Source of the DNA: Emticicia sp051209875 | GTDB lineage: Bacteria; Bacteroidota; Bacteroidia; Cytophagales; Spirosomataceae | NCBI RefSeq assembly: GCF_051209875.1 | Contig: NZ_JBNTQY010000001.1 | Coordinates: forward strand, 310,001-374,000 | Reading direction: 5' to 3' | Length of the DNA: 64,000 nucleotides | Part shown: one piece after another, positions 28,201 through 35,887 of the stretch | How positions within the stretch are numbered: position 1 is the first letter of the stretch | Layout: each line of letters begins with the position of its first letter | Position numbers and translations under genes: made by a program | Notes under the pieces: generated by a model | Databases searched by the model: none | Told to the model about the DNA's origin: nothing | What the model saw: the letters and a program-made list of their open reading frames with translations, nothing else

Positions 28201-30735
28201 TTTTTAAGCCTGACCAGTAAGCTCAGCTTGCTACTTCCGTTGACTTTGTTCTTTATTCCTTTGCTCAATAAACCTATCGAACGTAGAATCAGAACCATTG
28301 CTCCAAAGTATGATTTTACCCGTTATGGCATATTTTTCGGAACAGTGGCAGTCTTTCTTTTGGTGAGTGGGCGGTCAAATAATTTGAGAGAAGAGAATTT
28401 TCAAATTACGCTCAATAAGACCGAAAAAGCTATCAATAATGACCTCAATAGTTTGTTTAATAATATTCAAGATACGCTGAAAACAAGCAATAGAACGGCA
28501 TTCAATAAAGAGAACATGATTCCACAGGATTTATCAAAAATATTGGCAGTTTTGGTGAAGTCTGAAGAATACAAAGAGTTATATGACAAATCGGATTCTT
28601 ATTCGCAAAGTATTTTTGATATTTTGAGTAAAAACCCAGCCCTTGCTTTCAAACAAGATAGCCCAATTTATATTCGATATGATAATGACCGCTATCAATC
28701 AGTTTACAACAGACATTTGTACCTTGAATTGCCTCCTTACCAAGACAAAACAGCTTGGAAAGGCAATCTTTATCAAGAAAGTTCAGACTCGACAGCTTAT
28801 CCAATTCTCAGAATTCATAATCGAACAATTACAGGCAATCAATTTCCTTTTTTTGCAGGTTCGGAGGGTGGAACGTTGAAGGTCGCAGTTTTGCCACCTA
28901 CTTGGTTTGTTGGTATTTCTGAGCCAATTGTATTACTCAATGTGCAAAATGAAGTAAAGCGAAAAAATACAACAATTGATATCATTTCGAGTCAAAAAGA
29001 AGAAGTTTTGAGTCAAGACATTAGTGGATTTGTCAATAAATTTGACATTGACGAACTCGCCCAAGTAAGCGAAGAAAAGAAACATTTTTTAGTTTCGTTT
29101 TCAAAAAACAATAATTATGCTTTTATGGGGAATTATTGGGTTAATGGCAAACAACGCATGGTTTATCCGATGGCTGAAAAATTATTTTGGGCATATAATT
29201 ACACCAATGCCTTGAAAGCTGCTTATACGGCTGATACTTTGCTAAAAGCAAATGCCACAATTTCGTTGGATTATGTGCTGAATAAACAAGTAAATGATAC
29301 GATTTTGTATAGTTTCAAGAATAAATTCAAGAACATATCTAATTTTAAATTTGCGGTGATGGCAGCAGATGGCGATGGGAAAATTAGGTTGATGCAAGAT
29401 TATGTAAAAAATAGAAAGATAATTGACCCAAACAATGCTCTTGCCATTGAAGAAATGAATCAGAAGTATTTCTTTTTTAGCAATAATAAAAACGAAAGAG
29501 ACCAATGGGGAAATACCAATCTACTTCATTTGGCTTATGGCCCAGGTTCGTCGATTAAACCTTTGGTTTTTGCATCAATTGCCTCTCAACTCAATGCTGG
29601 TTGGGAAAATTTGGTTTTGCAATCATCCGATCAATTTGCTGTGCAACAAGGAGATACAAAAGAGTCAGTAAACCAATATGGCGGTTATGTGCTTCCAAAA
29701 AGAAAAGGTTGGATTGATGAACATGGCGAACATTGGGGGAGTATCAATCCAGTGCAATATCTTCAAACATCGAGTAATTTTTATCATTCAGCATTGTTAT
29801 TTTTAGGGTCTTATCATCGAGAAGATTTCAAGAGAAACAATCAATATAAAATCGAAAATGTGCTTTCAAGCAAGTTAAACGACCCAATCAATCAATTTCC
29901 TGCTTTGGAAGTTTCGGGCGTATCTTATCGTTTGAGACCTTTTAATGAAAAAGCGTGGCCTCGAAGTTCGAAAGATGAAAGCACTTATTTTGGCAATGAA
30001 AAGTCACTTTTGGCGGTAGGAATTGATAAAAATTTGGGTTTAATTGTAGAGGATATTGATAAAACAGATAAAAATATCAAAGACAAGGGAAGGGTAAATT
30101 ATGCCGATACGATTGTATTTGAAAAACTTCGTCAGCAGCAAGTGGGAGGGTTTTTATGGAGTTTTCCTGAGCAATCATATTTTATTCAAGCTGAGCGAAA
30201 GCATCCAAATAAATTGACAAACTTCTTTAATGGCTTGAAAAATCCAACTTTGGGTGGTACTCCCTATAATGTCACGCCTTTGAAAATGACTGAAATGTTT
30301 GGCAAAATGATTAGTCAAAACAAAGATTATAGTTTGCATCTGACCAATCATGATTTTAGTCAATCGACTTGGAAAATTGATAGCACTTGGAATAATGGGT
30401 TTGCAGATTTCATGCGAAATAATGTCCTTAAAGGAATGCAACACGTTTTGTTGGGTGGTGGCACAGCAGCAGGAATGTTTGGCGGAACAAATGTTTATAG
30501 AAACTATTATTGTTATGCAAAAACAGGGACAATCAAAGAAGGAAAACAGAATGATTCTAAGCGTTTGGCACTAATAATTTCAAAAAATGATTTGTTACAG
30601 GATTCAGACCAACCGAATAAATTTTATGTAGTTTATTTTACGGCAAATGAGGCCGATAATCAAGAATGGGCAGTTTATCGAGCCATTGTCAATCAAATCA
30701 TGGAATCAGAATCCTTTAAAAATTATATGAGGTAA
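25201..30735 (+). CDS. Giant SEDS glycosyltransferase-penicillin-binding transpeptidase fusion
   Basis: 1844 residues. Three membrane segments (~6-46, 78-99) are followed by a ~400-residue extracytoplasmic domain, about ten or more segments from ~510 to ~1060, and a large periplasmic C-terminus. The second membrane block carries RodA/FtsW-like signatures: EGQWFINSYL, then RD916-N9-E926-F-G, and FFGQDFPFLSLTS ending near 1006, which resembles TGxxLPFxSYGGS. The C-terminus has all three transpeptidase motifs in order: SSIK at 1450-1453, SSN at 1524-1526 and KTGT at 1774-1777. It would therefore polymerise and cross-link peptidoglycan from one chain. The transpeptidase is clear; SEDS assignment rests on motif resemblance. 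The next gene's ATG shares one base with its stop. Confidence 0.8.
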   Translation: MSKPKIVILSLLLISLVVFLYFFMNLFSLFLCSVIIFSLVFFLGIISSERIIDGAAFQKYLPHLDKAALNAKRRQSYGFITTFLGLTLLTLTFLGSVYVLKKYQQPSESKPYFNNADYHALSNIGVAFDQSLTLSTNANQISVDGLWSNENGTFKAKQTSDGHFELNFDHYFEPVFSKKTADGDFSPANNIFRKPIKDNFSISNDSISIHCTNIKTIDEAPFWKRLIGKHQLRNIYSITIGCEAKSILRQLNLHSSFQDEIEVSDVPLEKGKKLYTILIENEGFVSKKAQSKQVLERILQNIGDAYLLTNHNLEGENTQTFFPTKEFFDNDYTLKIDGSNVAPMLQSKATVEANSKFFIGFYNIRKQYFFTTIDKNKYPNSRKSAVLMFDFPQFFALSTQKDAVEIGTKQVRFLNNHYTQLLNSSLKEGFLFHENLRNARSNLFSGTLIYTINQAGVDFSGELTDNFENDERELAFKKDFILNSRDKNYEWLFHVRDFSENGFSLNKNLLYLSILYLLLVFTLLFNAGENLDRIEPIIFTVIYALLTYRFVLLWRVATFPPLENINKYELENTLIQFDFTIGSITLPVPLTFLVPAIFIVLLNLYRSQKSAISRLLNRLNTLPSKQYLFIHIGLLLVCGAFIFTKIDIVVRIFGIFIPLVSYLFFSLKINQQSVFQTTFVSHFSNKFLRFIHKFLHYLVENHEFYLTFATFLFFAIFDRGFGVLFLLFLLLKNIFVSFLRKPYSAQSGSRWSMFWQPNNYWIYGILSLFIYLLFIGYKPLFHKLLIHRNALLIVVIAFTAIYLYLTKPKKHQFKILGVGLALILVLVIPFSRNIVDKLIDDQIKSVAQRASLIYQPIDDLIAENNYNSFKERKIIETAEGQWFINSYLNKTQNESKRIDFKPHFNRGVNYSTQTRDVVLPRFVIAEFGSLIVYLLLMLLAIPMLIHLMGYQLYQQSSNNDVKLAPQSYSGSIALIFVFTLGFFVWLASTNRFVFFGQDFPFLSLTSKLSLLLPLTLFFIPLLNKPIERRIRTIAPKYDFTRYGIFFGTVAVFLLVSGRSNNLREENFQITLNKTEKAINNDLNSLFNNIQDTLKTSNRTAFNKENMIPQDLSKILAVLVKSEEYKELYDKSDSYSQSIFDILSKNPALAFKQDSPIYIRYDNDRYQSVYNRHLYLELPPYQDKTAWKGNLYQESSDSTAYPILRIHNRTITGNQFPFFAGSEGGTLKVAVLPPTWFVGISEPIVLLNVQNEVKRKNTTIDIISSQKEEVLSQDISGFVNKFDIDELAQVSEEKKHFLVSFSKNNNYAFMGNYWVNGKQRMVYPMAEKLFWAYNYTNALKAAYTADTLLKANATISLDYVLNKQVNDTILYSFKNKFKNISNFKFAVMAADGDGKIRLMQDYVKNRKIIDPNNALAIEEMNQKYFFFSNNKNERDQWGNTNLLHLAYGPGSSIKPLVFASIASQLNAGWENLVLQSSDQFAVQQGDTKESVNQYGGYVLPKRKGWIDEHGEHWGSINPVQYLQTSSNFYHSALLFLGSYHREDFKRNNQYKIENVLSSKLNDPINQFPALEVSGVSYRLRPFNEKAWPRSSKDESTYFGNEKSLLAVGIDKNLGLIVEDIDKTDKNIKDKGRVNYADTIVFEKLRQQQVGGFLWSFPEQSYFIQAERKHPNKLTNFFNGLKNPTLGGTPYNVTPLKMTEMFGKMISQNKDYSLHLTNHDFSQSTWKIDSTWNNGFADFMRNNVLKGMQHVLLGGGTAAGMFGGTNVYRNYYCYAKTGTIKEGKQNDSKRLALIISKNDLLQDSDQPNKFYVVYFTANEADNQEWAVYRAIVNQIMESESFKNYMR

Positions 30736-31181
30736 TGAAAAACACACAAAAAACCTATTTTTTCTTAGGCATAACTATTCTTGTGGTGGGAATTTATGCT
30801 TGGATTGTGACGATAAAACCAAGTCCTTTTCAGTTGAGAAAACCAGAGAAAACTGATGAATTATCGGAACGAAATATCATGAAAATTCGAGTGGATAGCT
30901 TGACCAAAATCATAGGTTTGGCTTACGAAAATGATGTGACTATTTCACAGCCTGATTCAAAGAATTATCATGTGAAACTACGGAATCAAGGTAATAATCT
31001 TAGTAATTTTTATAATGATAACCCAAGATTATTGGAGGCTAATGATGATAGGTTTTCAATAAAACATGAGAAAAATACGATTGAAGCAAACTTTAAAATC
31101 GAATCATCGGGTCAAATAAAATATGCCTTTGTACCGACCGATGTAGTTTATAAATTATCAGAATTAGCATACAACAAATAA
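30735..31181 (+). CDS. Small bitopic membrane protein of the SEDS-PBP locus
   Basis: 148 residues with one N-terminal membrane segment (~9-27, FFLGITILVVGIYAWIV) and a ~115-residue extracytoplasmic part with no recognised family. Start and upstream stop overlap (TAATG), so it is coupled to the giant fusion gene. Its size and topology recall small divisome/elongasome partners, but it lacks an obvious coiled coil, so that comparison is only by topology. Confidence 0.7.
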   Translation: MKNTQKTYFFLGITILVVGIYAWIVTIKPSPFQLRKPEKTDELSERNIMKIRVDSLTKIIGLAYENDVTISQPDSKNYHVKLRNQGNNLSNFYNDNPRLLEANDDRFSIKHEKNTIEANFKIESSGQIKYAFVPTDVVYKLSELAYNK

Positions 31182-31189
31182 GTAATTTT

Positions 31190-32452
31190 ATGTCGAATAT
31201 TGATCAAAATAATTTTATAGCATATCTTAAATTTCTGGAGAGTAAATATCCACAAATTAAATTTTCGGTTGAAAAATTAGAAGCATTGAAAAAGATTGAT
31301 AATCAGCAGATTAGTCAATACCTTCAACTGGTTTACGAGAAATTTTCTTTAGATAAAATCATGGAGGAAAATGCTTTTATGAAACTTAAAAGTGATGAAG
31401 AACTCCAAAAAAACTTACCTGTTATAACCCCTGAAATTGTAGAGGAAGTACCGAAAATATTGCCTGTTATTCCTGTTTATGAAACTAATTCAGAGCGAAG
31501 TTTACAGACTTTTACACCTAAGCCCAATATCAATGTAGAACCAAAGCCATCTATTTCTATACCTAAACCTTCGGTTAAGAATGTGGCTCCTCCTAATAGA
31601 ACAGTGTCGATAGACGTTGCTCCTAAAAATAATACCTTTAGAAACATATTCATTATTTTATTTTTAGGTGTGGCATCGTATGTGATATATGAATATTATG
31701 AATACCAAAAATTAGGCTCGGCTTATGCTCTGAGCAATGAGTTACTTATTAGAGATTCTTCAAAAAAAGATGGAAATGTATTAGGTAGTGCTGATCTTTT
31801 TGGTAAAAATATTGATAATAATAACGTAGAAATACCAACAACTTCGGAGCTAAAATTGTATTCAAATGAAAGACAAGGAGGTTACTATAAAGTAATTGTG
31901 GGTGACACACCTTTTATTAGTTATCTTTTTAATGCCAATGCAGGTTATGTCTATTCAAAGTTTTTTACTACTGATAAAAAAGAGCAGGATTTATATAAAG
32001 CGATTTTTGAACCTATCAAAGATGATTACTATGAATTGAAGCATCTCGAATTTGCGTATCGAGCAATGATTGTCAATGCCATCAAAAATACCCCTACGAT
32101 GAAAGGTTTGGTATTGAAGGAATCATGTGATGTGCAGCCTGCAATGGCAAAGAAAATGCCTTTACGCATCGGGCAAAATCAAAACAAAGACCGAACGGCC
32201 TTTCATGCTCTTGTCCAGTTATCAGATGATAATTATTATGCGATCATCGCCAATGGTTTTTACAATGTCTCACAAATCAATCAGATTTATTTAGATGGCG
32301 AGCCTTTGACACAGCAAGGAAAATTTACGAATAAAGGTAAATATTTTATCTGGGAAAGTTGCGATAAAAGTATTACAGCCAATAGTAACGGACAACCTTT
32401 CGATGTTTTTAGCACAGCCGTCAGTGTGGAAGAGACTCCTGCAAATTTTTAA
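31190..32452 (+). CDS. Bitopic protein with cytoplasmic N-domain, Pro-rich linker and periplasmic SH3-like domain
   Basis: 420 residues. A helical cytoplasmic domain (1-~75) is followed by a linker rich in P, V and K (~80-145), one membrane segment at ~150-168 (IFIILFLGVASYVIYEYY) and a periplasmic part. That part begins like a bacterial SH3 domain (LLIRDSSKKDGNVLG) and continues with an unknown domain containing two cysteines (ESCDVQP, WESCDKS) that could form a disulfide. Inside-to-outside topology with a linker resembles RodZ, without detectable homology. It is the last gene of the locus, eight bases after its neighbour and just before the left attachment site, whose hairpin can terminate it. 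Confidence 0.7.
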   Translation: MSNIDQNNFIAYLKFLESKYPQIKFSVEKLEALKKIDNQQISQYLQLVYEKFSLDKIMEENAFMKLKSDEELQKNLPVITPEIVEEVPKILPVIPVYETNSERSLQTFTPKPNINVEPKPSISIPKPSVKNVAPPNRTVSIDVAPKNNTFRNIFIILFLGVASYVIYEYYEYQKLGSAYALSNELLIRDSSKKDGNVLGSADLFGKNIDNNNVEIPTTSELKLYSNERQGGYYKVIVGDTPFISYLFNANAGYVYSKFFTTDKKEQDLYKAIFEPIKDDYYELKHLEFAYRAMIVNAIKNTPTMKGLVLKESCDVQPAMAKKMPLRIGQNQNKDRTAFHALVQLSDDNYYAIIANGFYNVSQINQIYLDGEPLTQQGKFTNKGKYFIWESCDKSITANSNGQPFDVFSTAVSVEETPANF

Positions 32453-32473
32453 GAATTTAGGTTTATTAAAGCA

Positions 32474-32530
32474 AAAAAGCACCCTTTTGAGGTGCTTTTT
32501 ACGTTTTTTTGAGGTCCCGAGCGGATTCGA
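32474..32530. other. Left attachment site (57-bp direct repeat)
   Basis: Identical over 57 bases to 57298-57354. It holds the hairpin AAGCACC-N7-GGTGCTT and the last 19 bases of tRNA-Cys, then diverges at GAATGTG, so it is not a functional tRNA. The hairpin now lies after the SEDS-PBP locus and can act as its terminator. Confidence 0.92.
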
Positions 32531-32658
32531 GAATGTGTTGATAATCAGCGTTTTAGCTTAGAAAAATGATTTGGGTATCATAGTGGGTAGCAAAAAAGTT
32601 ATTATTGCCTCCCAATAATAAGGTAAAATTAGAATGTGCCGAAAAATAAAAATGAATA

Positions 32659-32687
32659 TTGGAATTAAAGAGAATCAAATATATTTG
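32659..32687 (+). promoter_or_regulatory. Putative Bacteroidota-type promoter
   Basis: TTGG at 32659, then 17 bases, then TATATTTG at 32680-32687 (consensus -7 TAnnTTTG), 25 bases before the start of the 32712 gene. The -7 box matches exactly; the -33 box is imperfect. Confidence 0.4.
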
Positions 32688-32711
32688 GGCATTAATTAAT
32701 TACAGACCTCT

Positions 32712-34034
32712 ATGAAAAAATTAACTCGCACCCTTGGGACCTTTTTGGTATTTTTATTTCCATTCAATCTTGCTGCTCAAGACCTAAGCTCTTTAAAATC
32801 ATATTTGAATAGTCTGGCAAATCCCACAATAGTACAAGTAAAAAAACAAACCATTAAAAGTTGTAATGTTACAATACTATCAAATCCGTCTTTAGATAAA
32901 CTATTTGCACAAAAAATGGCATATTATCTTTCAGGAGGTACAGATGTGAGTCTTTTTAGAAATTACGCTAAATATGACGCTGTCGACGGAAAAACAACCA
33001 TAGGATTCAATTTTATGCGTCCTAAAAATGATAATAATTACATAAAAAGAATCTATAATGTCGGATTAGTGAGTGATAAAGTAGGTCAATTATTTACAGA
33101 TAGTAAGGTGTCAAATAACGTTGGACTATCATTCAATTTAACTTTTTTAGGGAGAGGAACGATTAAAACTGGAAGAACATGTGATGATAATACTGTGGTA
33201 GCTCAAATGGAGAAAACACGAGAGTTTTTAAAAGAATCCATTACAAAGCTTGCAGAAAATGAGACTAATGAATTTAAAAATTTACAATCATCAAATATTA
33301 ATTTTCAAACTTTTACTGATGCAGAGTTGAAAGATTTTGAAAAAAAACTTTATAAAAAATATAGAGATAAGTTTACTGATGACGAGCTTGAATATGCAAA
33401 GGATAAAATTAAAACCATTTATAAGGGTTTTTTCTCAATTGGGGGCTATGTCCCGATAATGGGAAATGATTATAAGTTTGTAAATAAACAAAATGACACA
33501 ACTACCAATAATTTCAAGCCTTGGGATTTTTACGCTAAATACAATTGGTTTATTGAACAACAAAATGTAAATATGTTGTTCATACCTACGCTTGGTATAA
33601 AAGCCTACAATGCCGCAACTTTATATACTCTCTATGTTGACCTTGATAAAACCACGGGAAAGGAATCCTTATATAGTACTTTAGATGTAAGATATGATAA
33701 GTCCAAAGAGACTTATACTGGTTCTGAGGACTATATTTGGTTAAAATACTGGGGAATAAAAACCCTTTTTACGCCTAAATTTATTAAAGGAAATTGGTTG
33801 TCGAGTTTCGCAGTGGCTCCATCTTATAATCAGACATTTGGAAAGCATTCCATCAAAGATGTGGGTTTAGATTTTATTTTTGGGTTGCCTTCACAGGATG
33901 AAAAGGGAATATCTATTGATTTGTCGCTTAAATGGACTGATATTGGAGATAATATTGTTTCAAAGGAAAATAAAAACAACTATTTTTTAATAAATGTTGG
34001 ATTGGCTGTTCCACTTAGTAAACTTGCTTATTAA
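32712..34034 (+). CDS. Probable outer-membrane beta-barrel protein (island cargo)
   Basis: 440 residues with a clear signal peptide (LGTFLVFLFPFNLAAQ, cut before DLSS). The middle (~165-235) is charged and helical (EKTREFLKESITKLAENE, KKLYKKYRDKF). The second half alternates short hydrophobic/aromatic strands (FFSIGGYVPIMG, WLSSFAVAPSYN) and ends LINVGLAVPLSKLAY with a C-terminal aromatic residue, as in outer-membrane barrels. I recognise no family. It is the first gene inside the left end of the island, transcribed towards the hip genes. It might be a surface-altering cargo gene; that is speculation. Confidence 0.65.
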   Translation: MKKLTRTLGTFLVFLFPFNLAAQDLSSLKSYLNSLANPTIVQVKKQTIKSCNVTILSNPSLDKLFAQKMAYYLSGGTDVSLFRNYAKYDAVDGKTTIGFNFMRPKNDNNYIKRIYNVGLVSDKVGQLFTDSKVSNNVGLSFNLTFLGRGTIKTGRTCDDNTVVAQMEKTREFLKESITKLAENETNEFKNLQSSNINFQTFTDAELKDFEKKLYKKYRDKFTDDELEYAKDKIKTIYKGFFSIGGYVPIMGNDYKFVNKQNDTTTNNFKPWDFYAKYNWFIEQQNVNMLFIPTLGIKAYNAATLYTLYVDLDKTTGKESLYSTLDVRYDKSKETYTGSEDYIWLKYWGIKTLFTPKFIKGNWLSSFAVAPSYNQTFGKHSIKDVGLDFIFGLPSQDEKGISIDLSLKWTDIGDNIVSKENKNNYFLINVGLAVPLSKLAY

Positions 34035-34095
34035 TACTTAATATGTATTTTTTTCTATTAAATATTTAACAATCTAAATCCATGTCATGGGAAGA

Positions 34096-34143
34096 ACAAC
34101 GGATACTGATATTTTCTTCTTAGAAAGTGTTAGCATCCGTTGT
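34096..34143. other. Hairpin downstream of the beta-barrel gene
   Basis: 9-bp arms ACAACGGAT/ATCCGTTGT separated by 30 bases that pair only weakly. It may end the 32712 transcript, but there is no T-tract. Confidence 0.3.
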
Positions 34144-34164
34144 AAGATTTCAAATCAAATATTA

Positions 34165-34272
34165 TTATATAAGAGTATTTAATTGCTGCTTCAATCTATT
34201 TTCTAAATCTTTGAAACTCTCATCAGATGAAAGCGTTTTCAAAGTCTCCTTCTGATGAAAATATTCTGGTGT
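34165..34272 (-). pseudogene. Remnant of a small gene, C-terminal part only
   Basis: An open stretch of 35 codons without a start codon ends in LSSDESFKDLENRLKQQL plus NTLI and a stop. The end closely matches the 58-residue gene at 36605-36781 (SDESLRDLEMVLIQQL then NTLI). Two related short genes therefore flank the HipBST operon, and this one has lost its 5' half. Confidence 0.6.
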
Positions 34273-34340
34273 TTAGATTTTTTAAAGTAGCGTAACGTCG
34301 AGAGCAATTCTACTGTGGATTTTAAACTTCACCGATTTTT

Positions 34341-35282
34341 TTAATTTATTTCTATTTTTCTCTCTCTTTCTAATACCAAATTCAAATACTCATCTGCTAA
34401 CAATTGGTTTAAAAAACTCTCATGAATCAACTTCTTCATGCTTTCCGTTTTGTTTGCAAATTTCTGATAAACCCTTTCCATTGCTTTTGTACTAATTCCC
34501 AACGATTCGCCCAATTTATCAAAGTCCATTTTTTTTAGGCGATTTTTCTTTCCGTTAATCGTTAATGCCATTTCTTCCAAATCTTCGGGCATTGCCAATT
34601 TGGTTGATACTAAATCATAAGCGGGAGTTAGCTGAATTTCTCCCATTGGCGTTTTCATCAGTGAAAAATTTTTGAGGTGCATATCTGCATTGCCCGTCAG
34701 GAAACAAAAGATAGTAAGTTCAAAAAACGATAGGGCATCTAAACCCGTATTGGCACTAAATGTTTTAATTGCTTTTCCTACTTTTTCCATCGAACCACGG
34801 TATTTATGCTCGGTTAAAGTGCCTGTTAATTGACATAGGTCTTCTACATGGATTTTTTGTCCGTTTTGTCTATCAAATCGTTTGGTAAGATACGCCAATT
34901 CACCAGAAGTCAAACGAATGAGTGAATGCTCTGCCGTGCGAATACCGCATAAGGCTGCCAATTTCATGGTTAAATCTTCGTTTTCGGGCAATTGTGGGAA
35001 CTGTTCGGTAGGAGGTTTTAAAATATAATCTCCCCATAATCCTACAATGGTGAGTCTGTTATGAGTAGCATCGACTTTTTCTAAGGAAAGTGATAATTTG
35101 GGTTGAACGCCCGTAACTGTCATACGTTGAGCTACGGCTTTCTGAGCCATCAATTTCAACTCTTCTACGCCAAAATTGAGTACAGGAGCTTGATTTACCC
35201 CAAAAAAACGTTTGGAGCATTTTTTATGAAAATCTATTTCTTGATTTTCTAAGGGTTGATAGCAATATAAGCATCTATTCAT
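34341..35282 (-). CDS. hipT: HipT-like Ser/Thr kinase toxin (HipA C-terminal domain)
   Basis: 313 residues. A short cysteine-containing N-terminus (CLYC at 4-7, KKCSKRFFG) precedes the kinase. TGVQPKLSLSLEK at 57-69 holds the S-x-S pair that HipT proteins autophosphorylate (S64, S66); LTKRFDR, GNADMHLKNFSLM and LTPAYDLVS are the catalytic and metal-binding motifs. HipA/HipT kinases phosphorylate aminoacyl-tRNA synthetases and stop growth (GltX for HipA, TrpS for E. coli HipT); the target here is unknown. It lacks the N-subdomain-1, which is encoded by the preceding gene, so the operon has the HipB-HipS-HipT order. Start overlaps the hipS end by 8 bases. Confidence 0.88.
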   Translation of the reverse strand: MNRCLYCYQPLENQEIDFHKKCSKRFFGVNQAPVLNFGVEELKLMAQKAVAQRMTVTGVQPKLSLSLEKVDATHNRLTIVGLWGDYILKPPTEQFPQLPENEDLTMKLAALCGIRTAEHSLIRLTSGELAYLTKRFDRQNGQKIHVEDLCQLTGTLTEHKYRGSMEKVGKAIKTFSANTGLDALSFFELTIFCFLTGNADMHLKNFSLMKTPMGEIQLTPAYDLVSTKLAMPEDLEEMALTINGKKNRLKKMDFDKLGESLGISTKAMERVYQKFANKTESMKKLIHESFLNQLLADEYLNLVLERERKIEIN

Positions 35283-35610
35283 GGTTTTCGTCGATTATAG
35301 GTTTGATGCTTACTGCTCCGATACAATCGCCACAAACGGCTAAAAGTAAGCCCATGCGGTCACGCAAATTGATTTTCCATTTGTCGGACGCAATCGCTAA
35401 AAGCCAACCTTCGGGAATTAGTCCATCGAAAAACGGAAACAATGTATTACTGCTAAACGCTTGTTTTTGTAAAGGCATGATGAAAGATATTGCCTGAGCG
35501 TTGGGTAGCTCTAAATAACGTTCATCGTACTGAAAAAAATAGCCGTCCTCATTTTCGATAATGATGCCTGCCAAATTATCTTGATAAAAAACTTGACCCG
35601 ACCTACTCAT
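35275..35610 (-). CDS. hipS: HipS-like antitoxin (HipA N-subdomain-1)
   Basis: 111 residues corresponding to the N-terminal subdomain of HipA: GIIIENEDGYFFQYD, MPLQKQAF, LFPFFDGLIPEGWLL and DRMGLLLAVCGDCIGAVSI. In HipBST systems this separate small protein neutralises the kinase. It overlaps hipB by 8 bases and hipT by 8. Its start has a strong Shine-Dalgarno sequence (AAAGGAGGTGA) within the 3' end of hipB, which is unusual for Bacteroidota and suggests that the module came from, or is adapted to, other hosts. Confidence 0.85.
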   Translation of the reverse strand: MSRSGQVFYQDNLAGIIIENEDGYFFQYDERYLELPNAQAISFIMPLQKQAFSSNTLFPFFDGLIPEGWLLAIASDKWKINLRDRMGLLLAVCGDCIGAVSIKPIIDENHE

Positions 35611-35809
35611 GGCTCACCTCCTTTCTGATTACGCCCACTTCGCTCCCAAATAAATCTAAAACTTGATTTACTTTATCGAGCCGAAGGCTGGGTTTGCCTT
35701 GCTCTAAATCACGGACAAAACGAAGACCAACGCCCGCTTTTTCGGCAATGTCGGTTTGGGTTAAGCCTAAATACTTTCTTTTTTCTTTGATAAATGAAGC
35801 TATTTTCAT
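35603..35809 (-). CDS. hipB: HipB-like HTH antitoxin/repressor
   Basis: 68-residue Cro/C1-type helix-turn-helix protein: IKEKRKYLGLTQTDIAEKAG, VGLRFVRDLEQGKPSLRL, then VNQVLDLFG. The TQ..IA..AGV..R.V...E.G pattern is the classic XRE fold. HipB proteins repress their own operon by binding TATCC-N8-GGATA operators. Two similar dyads lie directly upstream of this gene at 35817-35874. First gene of the operon; the order hipB-hipS-hipT agrees with HipBST. Confidence 0.9.
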   Translation of the reverse strand: MKIASFIKEKRKYLGLTQTDIAEKAGVGLRFVRDLEQGKPSLRLDKVNQVLDLFGSEVGVIRKEVSHE

Positions 35810-35816
35810 AAAAATA

Positions 35817-35874
35817 TATACCCGAAAAGGTATAATTTGATTTTAATAATCAAAACTATACCTTTTCGGGTATA
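35817..35874 (-). promoter_or_regulatory. Paired hip operator sites
   Basis: Two 18-bp sites, 35817-35834 and 35857-35874, perfect inverted copies of each other. Each is itself a dyad TATACC-N6-GGTATA. This parallels the E. coli HipB operator TATCC-N8-GGATA in total length and symmetry. The 22-base spacer contains another dyad (TTGATT..AATCAA). The first site lies 8 bases before the hipB start codon. Confidence 0.8.
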
Positions 35875-35887
35875 AAAACAAATAAAA

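Noticed and set aside
32512..32530. Possible second tRNA-Cys gene at the left end of the island
   Set aside because: Only the 3' 19 bases are present; the D-arm and anticodon arm are missing. It is an attachment site.
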